Shown here: piece by piece, positions 11,301-21,660 of the stretch | How the letters are laid out: each line of letters starts with the position of its first letter | Numbering within the stretch: the stretch's first letter is position 1 | Assembly: GCA_963693305.1 (NCBI GenBank) | Contig: OY855904.1 | Location: forward strand, 30,823,724-30,887,723 | DNA: 64,000 nucleotides | Origin: Meandrina meandrites | Lineage: Eukaryota > Cnidaria > Anthozoa > Scleractinia > Meandrinidae | Direction: 5' to 3' | The notes under the pieces: generated by a model | What the model was told of the DNA's origin: nothing | Seen by the model: the letters and a program-made list of their open reading frames with translations, nothing else | Database searches by the model: none | Translations under genes and position numbers: made by a program

Positions 11301-11443
11301 ATTCTCGGTTTTGAACTGGAACTAGCGTGCAATGGAGGCTAACGCGGGGGAATATCATTAAAAACACCTTCATCTCATTTGCATTAGAAAAGATTTGCCC
11401 CCATTAGCCTCCATTGCAAGCTAGTTCCAGTTCGATACCGAGT
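11301..11443. mobile_element. 143-bp MITE-like inverted repeat
   Basis: The left arm 11301-11342 and right arm 11404-11443 are reverse complements over about 40 nt (core gaactggaactagc and gcaatggaggctaa) with few mismatches. They flank about 60 bp of non-palindromic spacer. The form is that of a short non-autonomous DNA transposon. Confidence 0.7.
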
Positions 11444-12116
11444 TAGGGCGGGGCGGGGCGGGGAAAGAGAGATCTTGGGAACGAGGTTGTAGTGAAGCGG
11501 GACGGCTGTACACAAGCTATAGTGGAGCCATTATGCGAAAAAATCATGTTGCGGAGAGAAATGGGGGATTAATCATATTCAAGCTTTTGGATCGTGGAAA
11601 AAGTTATTTTTCGTAGTAACAAGTCGGGGTATACGAAAACAGCGAAAGTCTGTCCCAAGTGTACCATAGCCTGTTGGCGTTCATATAGTGTGGGGTGCAG
11701 AGTGAAGAAGAGTGGTGAAGATAGATTTCTTTTTACCCCTGGTTGTTCTTTGTGGCAGAACAAACTATTGGAAAATCTGGAACAGAGTACTTTTTTCCAG
11801 CATGATGATTTGAAATTATCAACGAAAAGCTGTGTTGGGTCAGTGCCTTGTGTCACTTTGTTATTCTTTGAAGTATTTGGTCCAGAAAAAAAAAGTGGTC
11901 AAGTGAATCGAAGTTATAAATATAAACGTGATTGAAACTGCTAAAATTTAGTTATTGTTAGATTCTTTATTATTAAACAGACCAATACCACAGTTTGAGG
12001 AGTATGATGCAACAAAGATGTACAGTATTATCTATGAAAGTGATAAGAAATCTGCTTCCATCTGATGTTGGCCTGTAGAACACTTGGAGGCATAATTTAT
12101 TTTATACTTTTTTGTT

Positions 12117-12775
12117 TTAGTTTTGACCTTCATGTAGGTAAAATAGATATTTGTAGTTGATTGTTACTACCCGGAGGTTGGGTGGGGGAGGGGGGTACCT
12201 CCATATACATGCTATATGCCGCTGTGCAGGGTGGGGTTTCAAGCAATTTTTGCTCAATAAGACTAGGCTAGTACATTGAGATTGAAACTTTGGCATATAC
12301 TTCATGGTAAGTCAACATGGCCGCCAACAATAAAAAACATATAGTTGCCCAACCACAAAATGAATGCTAACCGCAAGCAAATTGCAGTAAATAAATGTTA
12401 ACTGCAAGAAAACTACAGGGTAAAATGCTAACCGCAAGCAAACAGCAGTAAATAAATGTTAACTGCAAGCAAAGCTGCAGAGCGACTATATGGTGTCTTA
12501 ACATGAATTATATACCGAAACTACTTTGCACTGAAAGAACCTTATGTAAATATAAATACAAATCATTAAAGGAATCTTAAAAGCAACTGTCTGCAGTTGT
12601 AATAGTGTTTCTGAAGAACAGCAAGTTTCAAGTAGAGTGGAAATTTTTATGTGTTTGATAGTTACATACTGTGATTACTCTTACCAATAGACACATCAGT
12701 TGTGTTTTATCAGCTTTGAGCTTGGCAGTTGCCATTGTAGATATTTTTATATCAGTCTTTCATAAATCCATCAGT
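12117..12775 (-). repeat. dispersed repeat, copy 1 (inverted relative to 33735-34247)
   Basis: Successive blocks match the reverse complement of 33735-34247 in collinear order: gaccttcatgtaggtaaaat, the blocks around ttgcactgaaagaac, cagacagttgc, gtaatcac and gatataaaaatatctaca. This copy is longer because of a minisatellite at about 12364-12480. It is an unidentified transposable element family; no coding domain was recognised. Confidence 0.7.
12364..12480. repeat. minisatellite, two copies of a 61-bp unit
   Basis: The unit beginning atgctaaccgcaagcaa is present at 12364 and 12425. Each unit splits into two related halves of about 30 bp (atgctaaccgcaag and atgttaactgcaag). It interrupts the dispersed repeat at 12117-12775. 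Confidence 0.7.
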
Positions 12776-13325
12776 ACAATTTATGACCATGATAATTTTG
12801 ATGTTGCCTTCTTCTGAATTAGTGCAAAATTTTTGCACAGAACAAAATTTTGAAATCTGTTGCCTTGTTGTTGTCCTTTGTAGCAAACAGTGTGACAATG
12901 ATAATCTTTTAGTGACTACAGAAACTTTCGATCGTCAGATGAAAACTTTATTTAATTCACATTATCCAATGCGATTTAAAACTAAATAATAGTTGAAATC
13001 TAGCGTGTGTTATAAAGGCCAAATTCATATATCGCAATGAGCTATGGTCAACACTTTGAGATTAAAATTGCTGTAAATAATATTATCCAAAAACGTGAAT
13101 ATGTTTATTTTTAATTTTATTATCTGGTTATACATTTAATTTTGAAATTAACCTAAAATTCACATTTGGACAAATGAAAGAACCTCTAATGCCACAAATA
13201 GAAACGGTTTTCATCGTTTGCAGGAAATTATGAAGCAAGTTTCCGAACAAATGTTAAAATATAACAGTTCATTTGCTACAAGCTTTACACAAAATGAAAT
13301 ACGATGGTAACCGAGGGAATCTTAC

Positions 13326-13761
13326 CTTTGCTTCCAGATAGTAAAGCGTTCATTTTATTTGAGCTTGCAGCATAATTTCTTGCTGCGGCTGCATTGTAGT
13401 CATTTATTCGCCCTCCAAATGCATGTATAAACATTTCCCAACGCTCGATTATCATCGCTTTAAGACTTTGGTGCTCATTTCTCTGCACTCGAGTATTCTT
13501 AAGCATGATTCCATTTCGTTTAAGAACTCCACAAACGTGTATTTTGATATGATCATGACATGAATGCAACGAAAACCCATCTGTTTTTTCGAGCCAACAG
13601 CCGCCATATTGGATCTCTCCATGTGCTTGGGTAAATTTGGCAAATTTCTGCCTACATCTTAATGGCCTTGGTGGATACATCGCAACTTTTAAGACTTTAA
13701 AACCCATCTGTTTACTTGAGCATTCTTGATCACATTTTCTGATCGTTTGTGAGGTCTTCAA
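13326..13761 (-). other. weak candidate exon, minus strand
   Basis: A minus-strand open frame runs through this interval and meets a near-perfect 5' splice signal (CAAAG|GTAAG) at 13326/13325. The encoded sequence has no domain I recognise, and no partner exon was identified toward lower coordinates. It could be chance or a decayed element. Confidence 0.2.
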
Positions 13762-14052
13762 AAGTGTATTTTGATCAAAGGTGTAGCCTAAGGAACAAAA
13801 ATCCGCCTTTACAATTTTAGCGTCGGACTCGACAAGACAGACGCCATTTCAGCTCATGTTGTAAACATGTACTGCCGCCTTTGTTCCACCCCCTCCCCCC
13901 ACATATATGAACATAAGACAATGGCCCGACTTTGTGGACAAATCAAAACCTAGCGGGGGAGACAGGGGTAAACGTGTTTAATTCACTTTTAATGGGGATT
14001 TAATGCATACATTAATTGTTTAACGGAATGGAGTGACATCGAACCCTCACTA

Positions 14053-14083
14053 TACCTCATGGTATTCATGATACCATGAGGTA
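14053..14083. repeat. perfect 31-bp palindrome
   Basis: tacctcatggtat is followed after a five-base loop (tcatg) by its exact reverse complement. It is isolated, so it is more likely the relic of a foldback element than a regulatory site. Confidence 0.65.
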
Positions 14084-15035
14084 AAAATGGCCTATTGAAC
14101 TCACCAAATACAATTTGTCTCTTTCGTTTATACTTTGAGTTAGTTCTTCCTAACCGACCGGGAGTATTTTGCTTGAATTCTACGCGGCGAGTTCTTGTTG
14201 AGTTGTTTTCTACTGACGTTTATTCCTGTAGTTAGTTCCCAGTCCTATTCGGTTCTACAGATCTGTCGATCGCGCGCAACAGATCCGGTACAATCGCACG
14301 ATGACATTAAGCGATGACGTCATCGCTTAAAAAGTGTAGTGTGAAACACGAGCCGAATGCGAGTATTTCCCCCTACTTATTGAGTCCTCTCGTCACTTCC
14401 TAGCATGACTTGAGGTATTAGTTTTTGATTTTGTGATAGAGCTGTACGATTAAATTTCTCCATGGAGAAACACGCATACAAAACAGATTATGACGAGCAT
14501 TGCACCGATGAGTAACACTTTATTAGAAAACTCTATTGTGCACGCTGTGCCGTGTACCATTTGCCAACTGTTGAGAAAACTCGCATTTAGATTGGCTGCT
14601 GTTTTAGGGCAAAGTTTCTGATGGGATGTCAGCTGTTAAACAATAACAATTGACGTTTCCAAGGAAAACACGTACTAGTGTTAGTAGTGAATATAAAATA
14701 TGGAAATAGGTTTTTAGACGGTGTGATTTTTAATTTTCTTTATACGTTCGGTATCTTTAGAGTTCTTTGTTGATTTCAGGGGTCTGTGGCTTCGTATCGG
14801 AAAAAGTAAATAGTTTCTTTGTGTCCAACCAATAAGATGTTTTCCCTATGTCCTTGTACGTGATAGACTTCAATGAATATTTAATGTAATTATGGCAAAT
14901 AGTTTTTAGTATTTCTAGGCGTTCGAAGTCTGTTACTGTTAGCGTTAGTGTCTTTAATAACACTGCACTTGTTTGTACATTCTTTTAAAAGCTCTTAACG
15001 ATGTATTTCTGTGGATTATTAAAACAAGTGGATAT

Positions 15036-16106
15036 ATGACCTTTCGAAGAAAAGAGTTTGAAGTAAATAGTAACGTGCAATCAAACGAAGTCTTCCGAAG
15101 GTTCTGTATTTCAACCAAGAAGCATTACGAAGATCGATCTTTGGAATCTACAAAGACAAAACAATCAACAAGCAACTCTTCTCAAAAAGATGTCCTCCCA
15201 AGTTGTCGAATTGTAGAAGAAGAGGAAGAAAACCATGACCACGAACCAAGTCTTGCTCAGTATTACAAAATGATCATTGCGCCTGTGGTTGACTTACTTG
15301 AGGAATCTGAGATAATCATTGTTCCCGATCGCTCTTTGTACAAAGTTCCTTTCGCAGCGTTGCAGGATAAGAGTGGGAGGTATTTATCCGAGACTTTCAG
15401 AATCCGCATTGTGCCTTCTTTAATGACTCTCAAGCTAATTCAGGACAGTCCAGCGGACTATCACAGTCAGACCGGCGCACTTATAGTGGGAAATCCTGAT
15501 GTTGGTCAGGTGCTTTACAAGGGGCGTCTGGAGAATATATCCCGATTGCCTTGCGCAGAAAAGGAAGCAGAGATGATTGGACGACTTCTAGGGGTAAGTC
15601 CCTTATTAGGAGAGCACGCCACTAAGGAGGCGGTACTTCAAAGGATAGACTCCGTGGGTCTAATACATTTCGCTGCACATGGCGACGCCGAAAGGGGGGA
15701 GATTGCTCTTGCTCCACTGCGCCTTAATCACATGACTCCACAAGAAAAAGAGTACTTACTGACAGTAGCTGAAATTTCCCAAGTTCAACTGAGAGCTAAA
15801 TTAGTAGTACTTAGCTGTTGTCACAGTGGACAGGGAGATATTAAAGTCGAAGGAATTGTTGGAATCGCTAGAGCATTCTTAGGATCAGGTGCACGCTCAG
15901 TGCTTGTGGCACTGTGGGCCATAGACGACACTGCAACAGAGCACTTCATGAGAAGTTTCTACCAGCACCTTGTTCGTGGATTAAGTGCCAGTGAATGCCT
16001 TCACCAGGCCATGAAGTGGATGAGAGGTAACGGCTATCCTGACGTGAGGCAGTGGGCTCCTTTCATGCTGATTGGAGATAATGTGACATTTGATTTTAGG
16101 AAGTAA
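15036..16106 (+). CDS. CHAT-domain protein lacking TPRs (truncated paralogue)
   Basis: From the first in-frame ATG the frame codes 356 residues; the open frame itself begins upstream at a TTG (14973). The product is collinear with the linker and CHAT domain of the gene at 3567 and shares long blocks with it. The His of HFAAHGDAERGE (residue 215) and the second Cys of LSCCHSG (residue 262) are retained, so the catalytic pair looks intact. Homology to the linker starts near 14.96 kb; no TPR repeats are found in the 5 kb upstream. A consensus donor just after the stop (CCG|GTAAGT at 16110) and an acceptor near 16579 suggest a 3' UTR intron. It may be a CHAT-only gene, the last exon of a gene with distant upstream exons, or a 5'-truncated pseudogene with an intact frame. 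Confidence 0.75.
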   Translation: MTFRRKEFEVNSNVQSNEVFRRFCISTKKHYEDRSLESTKTKQSTSNSSQKDVLPSCRIVEEEEENHDHEPSLAQYYKMIIAPVVDLLEESEIIIVPDRSLYKVPFAALQDKSGRYLSETFRIRIVPSLMTLKLIQDSPADYHSQTGALIVGNPDVGQVLYKGRLENISRLPCAEKEAEMIGRLLGVSPLLGEHATKEAVLQRIDSVGLIHFAAHGDAERGEIALAPLRLNHMTPQEKEYLLTVAEISQVQLRAKLVVLSCCHSGQGDIKVEGIVGIARAFLGSGARSVLVALWAIDDTATEHFMRSFYQHLVRGLSASECLHQAMKWMRGNGYPDVRQWAPFMLIGDNVTFDFRK

Positions 16107-16618
16107 ACCGGTAAGTTTCTAAAAAAAAAATTATTACGGAAAAGCCTATAAATAGCGGAATCTAATAGGTGCATGGTACTTAATACAGGGTATCTGTTAA
16201 ACAATGCTGCAGAAATGTGCTTTTCTCCGTTTTAAGCTCATGTTCAATTAGTGAGATTTTAAGTGACATGTGTGGAACAAATCGGAACGAATCAGAACTT
16301 AGCGTCATGTTTAATTTCAAAAGTATTACGGTTGCTCCATAGATTTTTTTAAACTTAACGCGCGCGCTAGTCACCAGTATGGTGTGCGAGGTCGCGCCAA
16401 AGGAATGAAACGAGCGTGAAATTGCTTTCGTTTTCTTCTGATAATCGATTTAAAAGATTGAGCGAGTCAAGACACGGGGTCTGATTAGAAGCTTTTTTCT
16501 TCCTAACGTTAAATTCTAATTAGCTTGGATACTTTAAAAATGTGATAACAATAATTATTTTCTTTTCTTTCTAGTTGCAGGTGTTTTAGCAATAAGGACC
16601 ATGGACAGATAAATGGAA

Positions 16619-16687
16619 CATGATGAGCAAGGCCATTTACTAGGTTTATTGTGACACATAACCTAGTAAATGGCCTTGCTCACCATG
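16619..16687. repeat. 69-bp hairpin directly before the tRNA-like sequence
   Basis: The arms at 16619-16646 and 16660-16687 pair over 28 nt with one mismatch (core gcaaggccatttactaggtt). One base separates it from the tRNA-like sequence, so the two may belong to one composite element. Confidence 0.7.
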
Positions 16688-16688
16688 A

Positions 16689-16760
16689 GTTCTCGTAGCT
16701 CAGTTCATAGAGCGCCCGCCCGGTGTTTGGGGGATCATGGGTTCGATTCCCGTCGGGGAC
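16689..16760 (+). tRNA. degenerate tRNA-like sequence (tRNA pseudogene or SINE head)
   Basis: The 72-nt sequence has a seven-pair acceptor stem (GTTCTCG with CGGGGAC, two G-U pairs), a perfect D stem GCTC/GAGC, and a T arm ATGGG-TTCGATT-CCCGT carrying a B-box-like GGTTCGATTCC. The anticodon arm is poor: the stem CCCGC/TTGGG has a mismatch and the loop lacks U33, with GGT (Thr) in the anticodon position. TTTTTT follows within about ten bases, like a Pol III terminator. I judge it a tRNA-derived repeat rather than a working tRNA. Confidence 0.5.
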
Positions 16761-17283
16761 TCAGATTTTTTCTTTGTCCCAGACTCGTGACACGATGAAT
16801 ATCATCTTTCATATCTCACTACCGAGCTTGAAATTTACTATCCTTCTTCAATGATCATAAATAGAACAGTACGCCAAAAGTAAAACTCGGAAACTGACCT
16901 GGACTGAGCAAGGTCTTTAAAATATATAAGTGTTAGCTAGTAAAGACACCGTGGAATCCATCGATTAACTTCCGCGCGATTTCTTTTGTTGTCTGGCGTA
17001 TAAACTTCACTGAGAATTTCTTGTCAATTTTGTAGCTGTTTTTTAACTTGTTTATTTGAAAATTACTTACCATTTACAATAGCTGAAGAGCAAAGAGGAT
17101 ACAAAACCGCTAGTCGGAGAAAACTCTAAAACCAGTCTTTTCCGTTTTGTTCAATTAAATTTAGTAACAACGCTTAATAGGGGTTCGACTGTATTTTGAA
17201 AACAATATTGGCAAAGTGCTGTCAAAAAGCTATTTGTTTACCTGAACATTCTATTGGCAGGTGTCTTTGAGTGAGAATTACCT

Positions 17284-17756
17284 CATTTTAAAGTGAGAAA
17301 TACCTTCTTTATTAGGAAATTAACGCAAATTTGGAAAATTCGTGTTAATTTAAGTTTTTTTAATTTTTTGTGAGCGTTTATTTCCGCGCCCTTTATTTAG
17401 TGGAGCGTTAATTTTTGCGCCATTGATTAAGTGGAGCGTTAATATGGATTGTTCTTTTTAGTATTTGTCTTATCAGGGTGGATATCCATCAGTATCGTTG
17501 ACGATGAAAAGAACGCTCGAAGTAGCGAGATTCGTTTGGGTTTGGATTTTGTTAACTTGTTAACAGTGTGTTACATCAATTTTTTTCCTGTTGTCGTTAC
17601 AAGTTTCGTTTCTTTGTGTGGTCGCGTTAATTTCCTTTATTCGCGTTATTTTCCTTTAGTGGAAAGTAATTTTTACTTCACTTCGCATTAATTTAAGTCG
17701 CGTTAATTTGCAAAATTTTAATTAACACGAGGGTTAATTTCAAATAATAAGGTACA
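17284..17756. mobile_element. MITE with TA flanks inserted in the 5' flank of copy A
   Basis: The left end (ccttctttattaggaaatta) and the right end, whose reverse complement starts ccttattatttgaaattaac, form imperfect terminal inverted repeats flanked by TA. The paralogous flank at about 36810-36850 runs from ggtgtcttaagtaagaat straight into acaaaccgt without this block, which gives an empty-site comparison. The interior is AT-rich and not coding. The exact left boundary is uncertain by about 20 bp. Confidence 0.7.
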
Positions 17757-18375
17757 AACCGTATATGTGTGATGAAACTTCATTGGAATGAGTACCCGCC
17801 TTTTTTAAGGTTATCTAATTGGGGAAGACACCAAAAAGTAAAAAGTATAAAGCTATGTAGCTTACCGGACAATTGAAGCGTTATGACAACGTACAAGATC
17901 CGCCTGGACAGTAAATTCAAACGCCGCATTATTTACAAACATGACAACTGTTGGTGGTCAGTACATTTTATCCATCTTTGCTTTTTGCAGGCATTTAAAC
18001 TACATCGTACCACATAACTCGAGCTTTTGTTCTGGTTAAAATGCTTCGTTTCCCACTGTCCTCTCTGTGCTAGTGAACGGAAATTCGTCGGACTCAGGAA
18101 AATGAAAAGAAAACGAATCCGAAGCTTGGGAGACTGAATGGTAACTTCTCCGGCAGTGAAATTAATAAGGAGATCTAGTCATTTTACAGCTGCTTAAAAA
18201 ATTATTAAGGCTGATAAATATAGAGGTCACTGCCGTTTCAGGAAGAAGGAGTGAAGGCCCACACCAAGAAAGAGAGAAGAATTGGGCTTTTCCCCCTTTC
18301 TTTTTATATATACATTTTTTAATACATGGGTCGTTTGGGCGATGGGATGGCCCTTAAAACAACAACAAAGGAAAA
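17757..18375 (+). repeat. distal 5' duplicated module (copy A flank)
   Basis: This block (landmarks aaattcaaacgccgcatta, acaactgttggtggtca, aatgcttcgtttcccac) recurs in order at about 36955-37560, 38330-38900 and partly at 39955-40320. It marks the outer part of the duplicated unit. No gene seen in it. Confidence 0.7.
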
Positions 18376-19068
18376 TGGAATTACAATTCCAAATTTAGAA
18401 GTTTCACTGTTTACTTTTCATAATAGCCCCTCTCGGTCACATGTTCCAGCTATTGTGATTTTACTGGTATCCAGTCCTTGTTAATTACATTAATTTCTTG
18501 TGTTCTTGGTTTCACCAAAGTATTGTCCTAAACCGCTTTGATATCTCCACCGTTTATCCAAACTAAGTTTCAAAATAAATCTTTAAGCGGCTCTTTTATC
18601 TCTGGCTAGTTTTATTTTATTAGTTTGATTTACGGATTGTCGTCATTATTAACGTTGTGGTTTTTTTTTTCTCGATGTTACAATAACCAGAATATAAATT
18701 AACTGTGAAAGTAAATTACCAGGTGAGTCGACCTATACCCCAAACTCTCCCACCATGGTTCAGAAGCGATTTTGATTGGTTCAGTTTTTGGACATATTGC
18801 GTGGCTTGCATTATTGTTGTTTTTCCTCAATGTTGCAATAACCAGAAAATTAATTAATCGTGAAAGTAAATTATCAGGCGAGTCGACCTATACCCCAAAC
18901 TCTCCCACCATGGTTGAGAAGCGATTTTGATTGGTTCAGCTTTGGGGCGCGCTGCGTGGCTTCCATTATTAGTAAGATGAATTAAATGTACACCAACTGC
19001 GACTTTTCACCACAGAAAAAGGAATTCTTGTCAGAGCTTCCCGCGGATAACTTCATCAAAAAAATTCG
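18376..19068 (+). promoter_or_regulatory. promoter module and 5' UTR exon of copy A
   Basis: The block starting caattccaaatttagaagtt is shared with 28306 and 40557. It contains two tandem copies of the proximal element (about 18680-18790 and 18825-18960), each with accatggtt..gaagcgatttt and GATTGGTT, an inverted CCAAT box. An ATTAAATG at 18981 lies where copy B has ATAAAATG. The conserved segment ending TTCG|GTAGGT at 19068/19069 is the inferred 5' UTR exon. The intron runs to the TTTAG at 19815. Confidence 0.6.
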
Positions 19069-20195
19069 GTAGGTTCTCACTATGGTTAGAATTTTTTAAG
19101 CAGCTGGTGTTTGCGCAATTTTATAACGTAAAGCTTGTTTGAGGCAATATTAATTTCATGTGCAAAATTTAAGCTAAATCGGTTCTAAAAGTGCGATAAA
19201 AGGCACTGTAAATTTGACTCAGTAAGAAAATGAAATTTTAGGTTACAGCTATATCGGTGCACATTTGCTATGCAACTTACCTCCTAAACTTAGTGTTATT
19301 GATTAACATTTGGCGGCTGAATCCTCTTTAGGAACATAAGCAAGTCCAAAAACAGGATTGTCGATGTTAATTTGTTAATCAATTGCTCAAATGTTTGCGT
19401 TTCCTTTACATGTCACAGAATTTGTACATAAATGTACACAACGGCCATTTTTCCTTTTCTAATTAAGGATACGCCCCAACAGAAATTTTGTAACTATACA
19501 CTAAGTTTTGATTCTCATGCCAATTTGATTCCCTCACAAACGAGAAAAAGCGTCCATGAAATATGCTCTCTGTCAAATTCGCACTTAACTTCGAAAGATA
19601 TTGTGTCCCATCAATGTTAATCAAGCGCATTTTAGCGGCATCATGTGCCATAAATATTCGCTCTTGTGATTCTCAAAAGTACCCAGCCATTTGTTTCTTC
19701 TTCCTTTTTTATTTCATTAGGCAGTTGTTTTTCAACAATTAACCTAGTTTAGTAAACCATATCAATTATATTATTTATTACACTGTACAATTGTCTCGTT
19801 CTTTCGTCACTTTAGAAAAAAAACGTGAGAGAGAAGATTTTCACGATGTTTACAAAAGCGATCATTGGACAAGCGATCGTTGTATTAACATTGCAGATGT
19901 TTCTGCCTCGCACCGTACGCGGCTCTCGTTCATATGGGTAAGAGGTATTTCTTAATGTATCAGAAAATGTTACTATCTTTCGTAAAATGTATGTCTAAAA
20001 TTCTTTATTTCACATAAAGCGTTCCCGTACAGCTCTATTCGCATGTGAACAAAGACAATTGCAACTAAAGTACTTGAACCACCGATCAGAGAAAATCACA
20101 CATTCAAATGAATTTCTCAAACTCATTAATTATTCATGAGCTGATGACCCAATCAGCTCGCATCAATTGGGTCAGGTGCATGTATGTTGAGGCTA

Positions 20196-20318
20196 GATTG
20201 CAGAATACCCGGCCCACTGTTTTGCATCTCATTGAATAACAAAAGTGCCTATTGTGTTATGCCTCGTTCTTAAAGCGTTCCGACATATGTAAATAAGTGG
20301 GCCGGGTATACTGCAATC
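20196..20318. mobile_element. 123-bp MITE in intron 2 of copy A
   Basis: The ends gattgcagaatacccggccc and the reverse complement of the right end differ by one base over 23 nt. The interior is not coding. Copies B and D lack it at the matching intronic position, so it inserted after duplication. Confidence 0.7.
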
Positions 20319-20489
20319 GCTCCTATGTTGATACCCAATGAACATACCGATCAAGACACGGTAGATTAGTTCAAAAACTGATCAAGACACTGATCAAGAA
20401 ACTTGAATTTTAATCAGTCTTAATTATAATTCTAAATACAGCATTTTTCCCGCTTAAATCATTGCTTACAACAACAATACAGCAACATA

Positions 20490-20924
20490 TTAACAAGTTG
20501 TCAAGTACCTTTTGTCACTAGCGTCCAGAGGATTCAAAGCTTCTGATCCATTTTTCTCCTCCAAATAACGCTTGAGGGCACAAATGATACCATAAACAGA
20601 CTTGGGAGGGTATCTTGCACCGGACTTTTTAGCTACCTCCATCACAAATTTTGACAACCAATAGTTCAGCGACAGAGCGTCCATTCCAGCAATATCTACA
20701 CTCACAGCGGTAACCTTGTGTAAATCGTAGTCCTTGAAGAGACTGCCACAATCTAATACCGGAACTTTAACCTCTCTCAACCTCTGCCATTCGGCAAAAA
20801 TGTTCACAGCCCACTTGTTTTTATACTTAGTTGAAGCTGGAACAGCATCATTCACCAAAACATTTTCTTGACAAGAGGTTTTTGGAACTCGAAAACGTTC
20901 TGATCTGGACTCGATCTCCATCAC
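20490..20924 (-). mobile_element. Crypton-like (DUF3504/KIAA1958-type) recombinase N-terminal fragment
   Basis: The minus-strand frame codes 144 residues. Motifs include KNKWAVNIFAEWQRLR, LNYWLSKFVMEVAKKSG and YPPKSVYGIICALKRYLEE. These match the N-terminal region of Crypton-derived proteins of the KIAA1958/ZMYM/QRICH1 group, which precedes the tyrosine-recombinase catalytic core. The catalytic core itself is not seen, so this is a fragment or one exon. It lies antisense in intron 2 of copy A and is absent from the introns of the other copies. Confidence 0.7.
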
Positions 20925-21099
20925 GCGGCATAATGTTAGTTTATTAAAAATTCAACCTTTAAAACTTGCCCACATGGCCGCATATAAAATATTCATTTCA
21001 TTTACCATATGAATAAAAAACAGACAATAGCCTATTGAGCACGCCTACTAATTACCTATTCTTCGAAAAAAATTCTCATGCTAGTTTGAGAAGCCAGCT

Positions 21100-21233
21100 C
21101 AAAAACTCGTGCTTCGTTTTTCATCAGGGGTTCCAAACACCTCGAAACAATAAAAGCACTCCGCCTTCGGCGTCGTGCTTTCATCTGTTTCTCGGTGTTT
21201 GGAACCCCTGATGAAAAACTCGCACTCGTTTTT
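21100..21233. mobile_element. 134-bp foldback element in intron 2 of copy A
   Basis: The left arm, from aaaaactcgtgcttcg through tcatcaggggttccaaacac, pairs with the right arm ending cgcactcgttttt at 21233. Arms are about 58 nt around a GC-rich centre (ccgccttcggcg). Confidence 0.75.
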
Positions 21234-21261
21234 GATCTATTACGTCAAGTTCAGTCGGTTG

Positions 21262-21660
21262 AGAAAACAGCGCCCGCCCAAAGTTAGTACGGTTTTGACA
21301 ACATGGCTTCGGCTTTAAGGCCAAGCAAACAGGAATACTCTGGAAACGAGCAGCGGAGAGGACGTCTTGCTCAAAGGATGTTTAATGGGAGGAAAGAAAC
21401 AGATAACGTAGTTGAAAGTATTGGAGTGATAGAGGTAGCATTTCATCGTGCGGTGAAAACCCATTTCAGAAAACGGAGACGTTATATTATCACGGACCCA
21501 AAATAGTTTTGCCTTGGCACCCTTTACAACATTTTCATGAAGCGAACATTGAATCGAAGGACTGGAGAATTCAACTAAACTCGACATCCAGGCCAATAGT
21601 CCGTAACGCTTTCATTAGCCAATTGAACCGAAGAGATATTAAGCAAGAATGGTTATACTC
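21262..21660 (+). repeat. intronic repeat with small decayed open frame, copy A version
   Basis: Landmarks are gaaaacagcgcccgccc, acatggcttcggctt and gcaagaatggttatac. The same block sits in intron 2 of copy B (about 29925-30205) and in the intron before the Cys-rich exon of copy D (about 48750-49110). Here an ATG-initiated frame of 67 codons is open (21303-21506); in B and D it is broken. It is probably a transposable-element fragment older than the duplications, not a gene. Confidence 0.6.

Larger units (their letters stand above)
9295..14954. other. intergenic region between the two CHAT genes, rich in foldback elements
   Basis: No supported protein gene. It contains the palindromes listed separately (9530-9617, 10376-10559, 11158-11198, 11301-11443, 14053-14083), a GGGCG-rich patch at about 11446-11464, a dispersed repeat at 12117-12775 with an internal minisatellite, and a weak minus-strand exon candidate at 13326-13761. 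The open frame at 11594-11935 has no recognised motif and no ATG start. Confidence 0.5.
16107..17299. other. downstream flank of the CHAT paralogue
   Basis: No protein gene seen. Contents are a probable 3' UTR intron boundary (about 16111-16579), the hairpin at 16619-16687 and the tRNA-like sequence at 16689-16760, followed by a T-rich tract. Confidence 0.5.

Noticed and set aside
16689..16760. Functional tRNA-Thr
   Set aside because: The anticodon stem has a mismatch and U33 is absent, so a pseudogene or SINE head is more likely.
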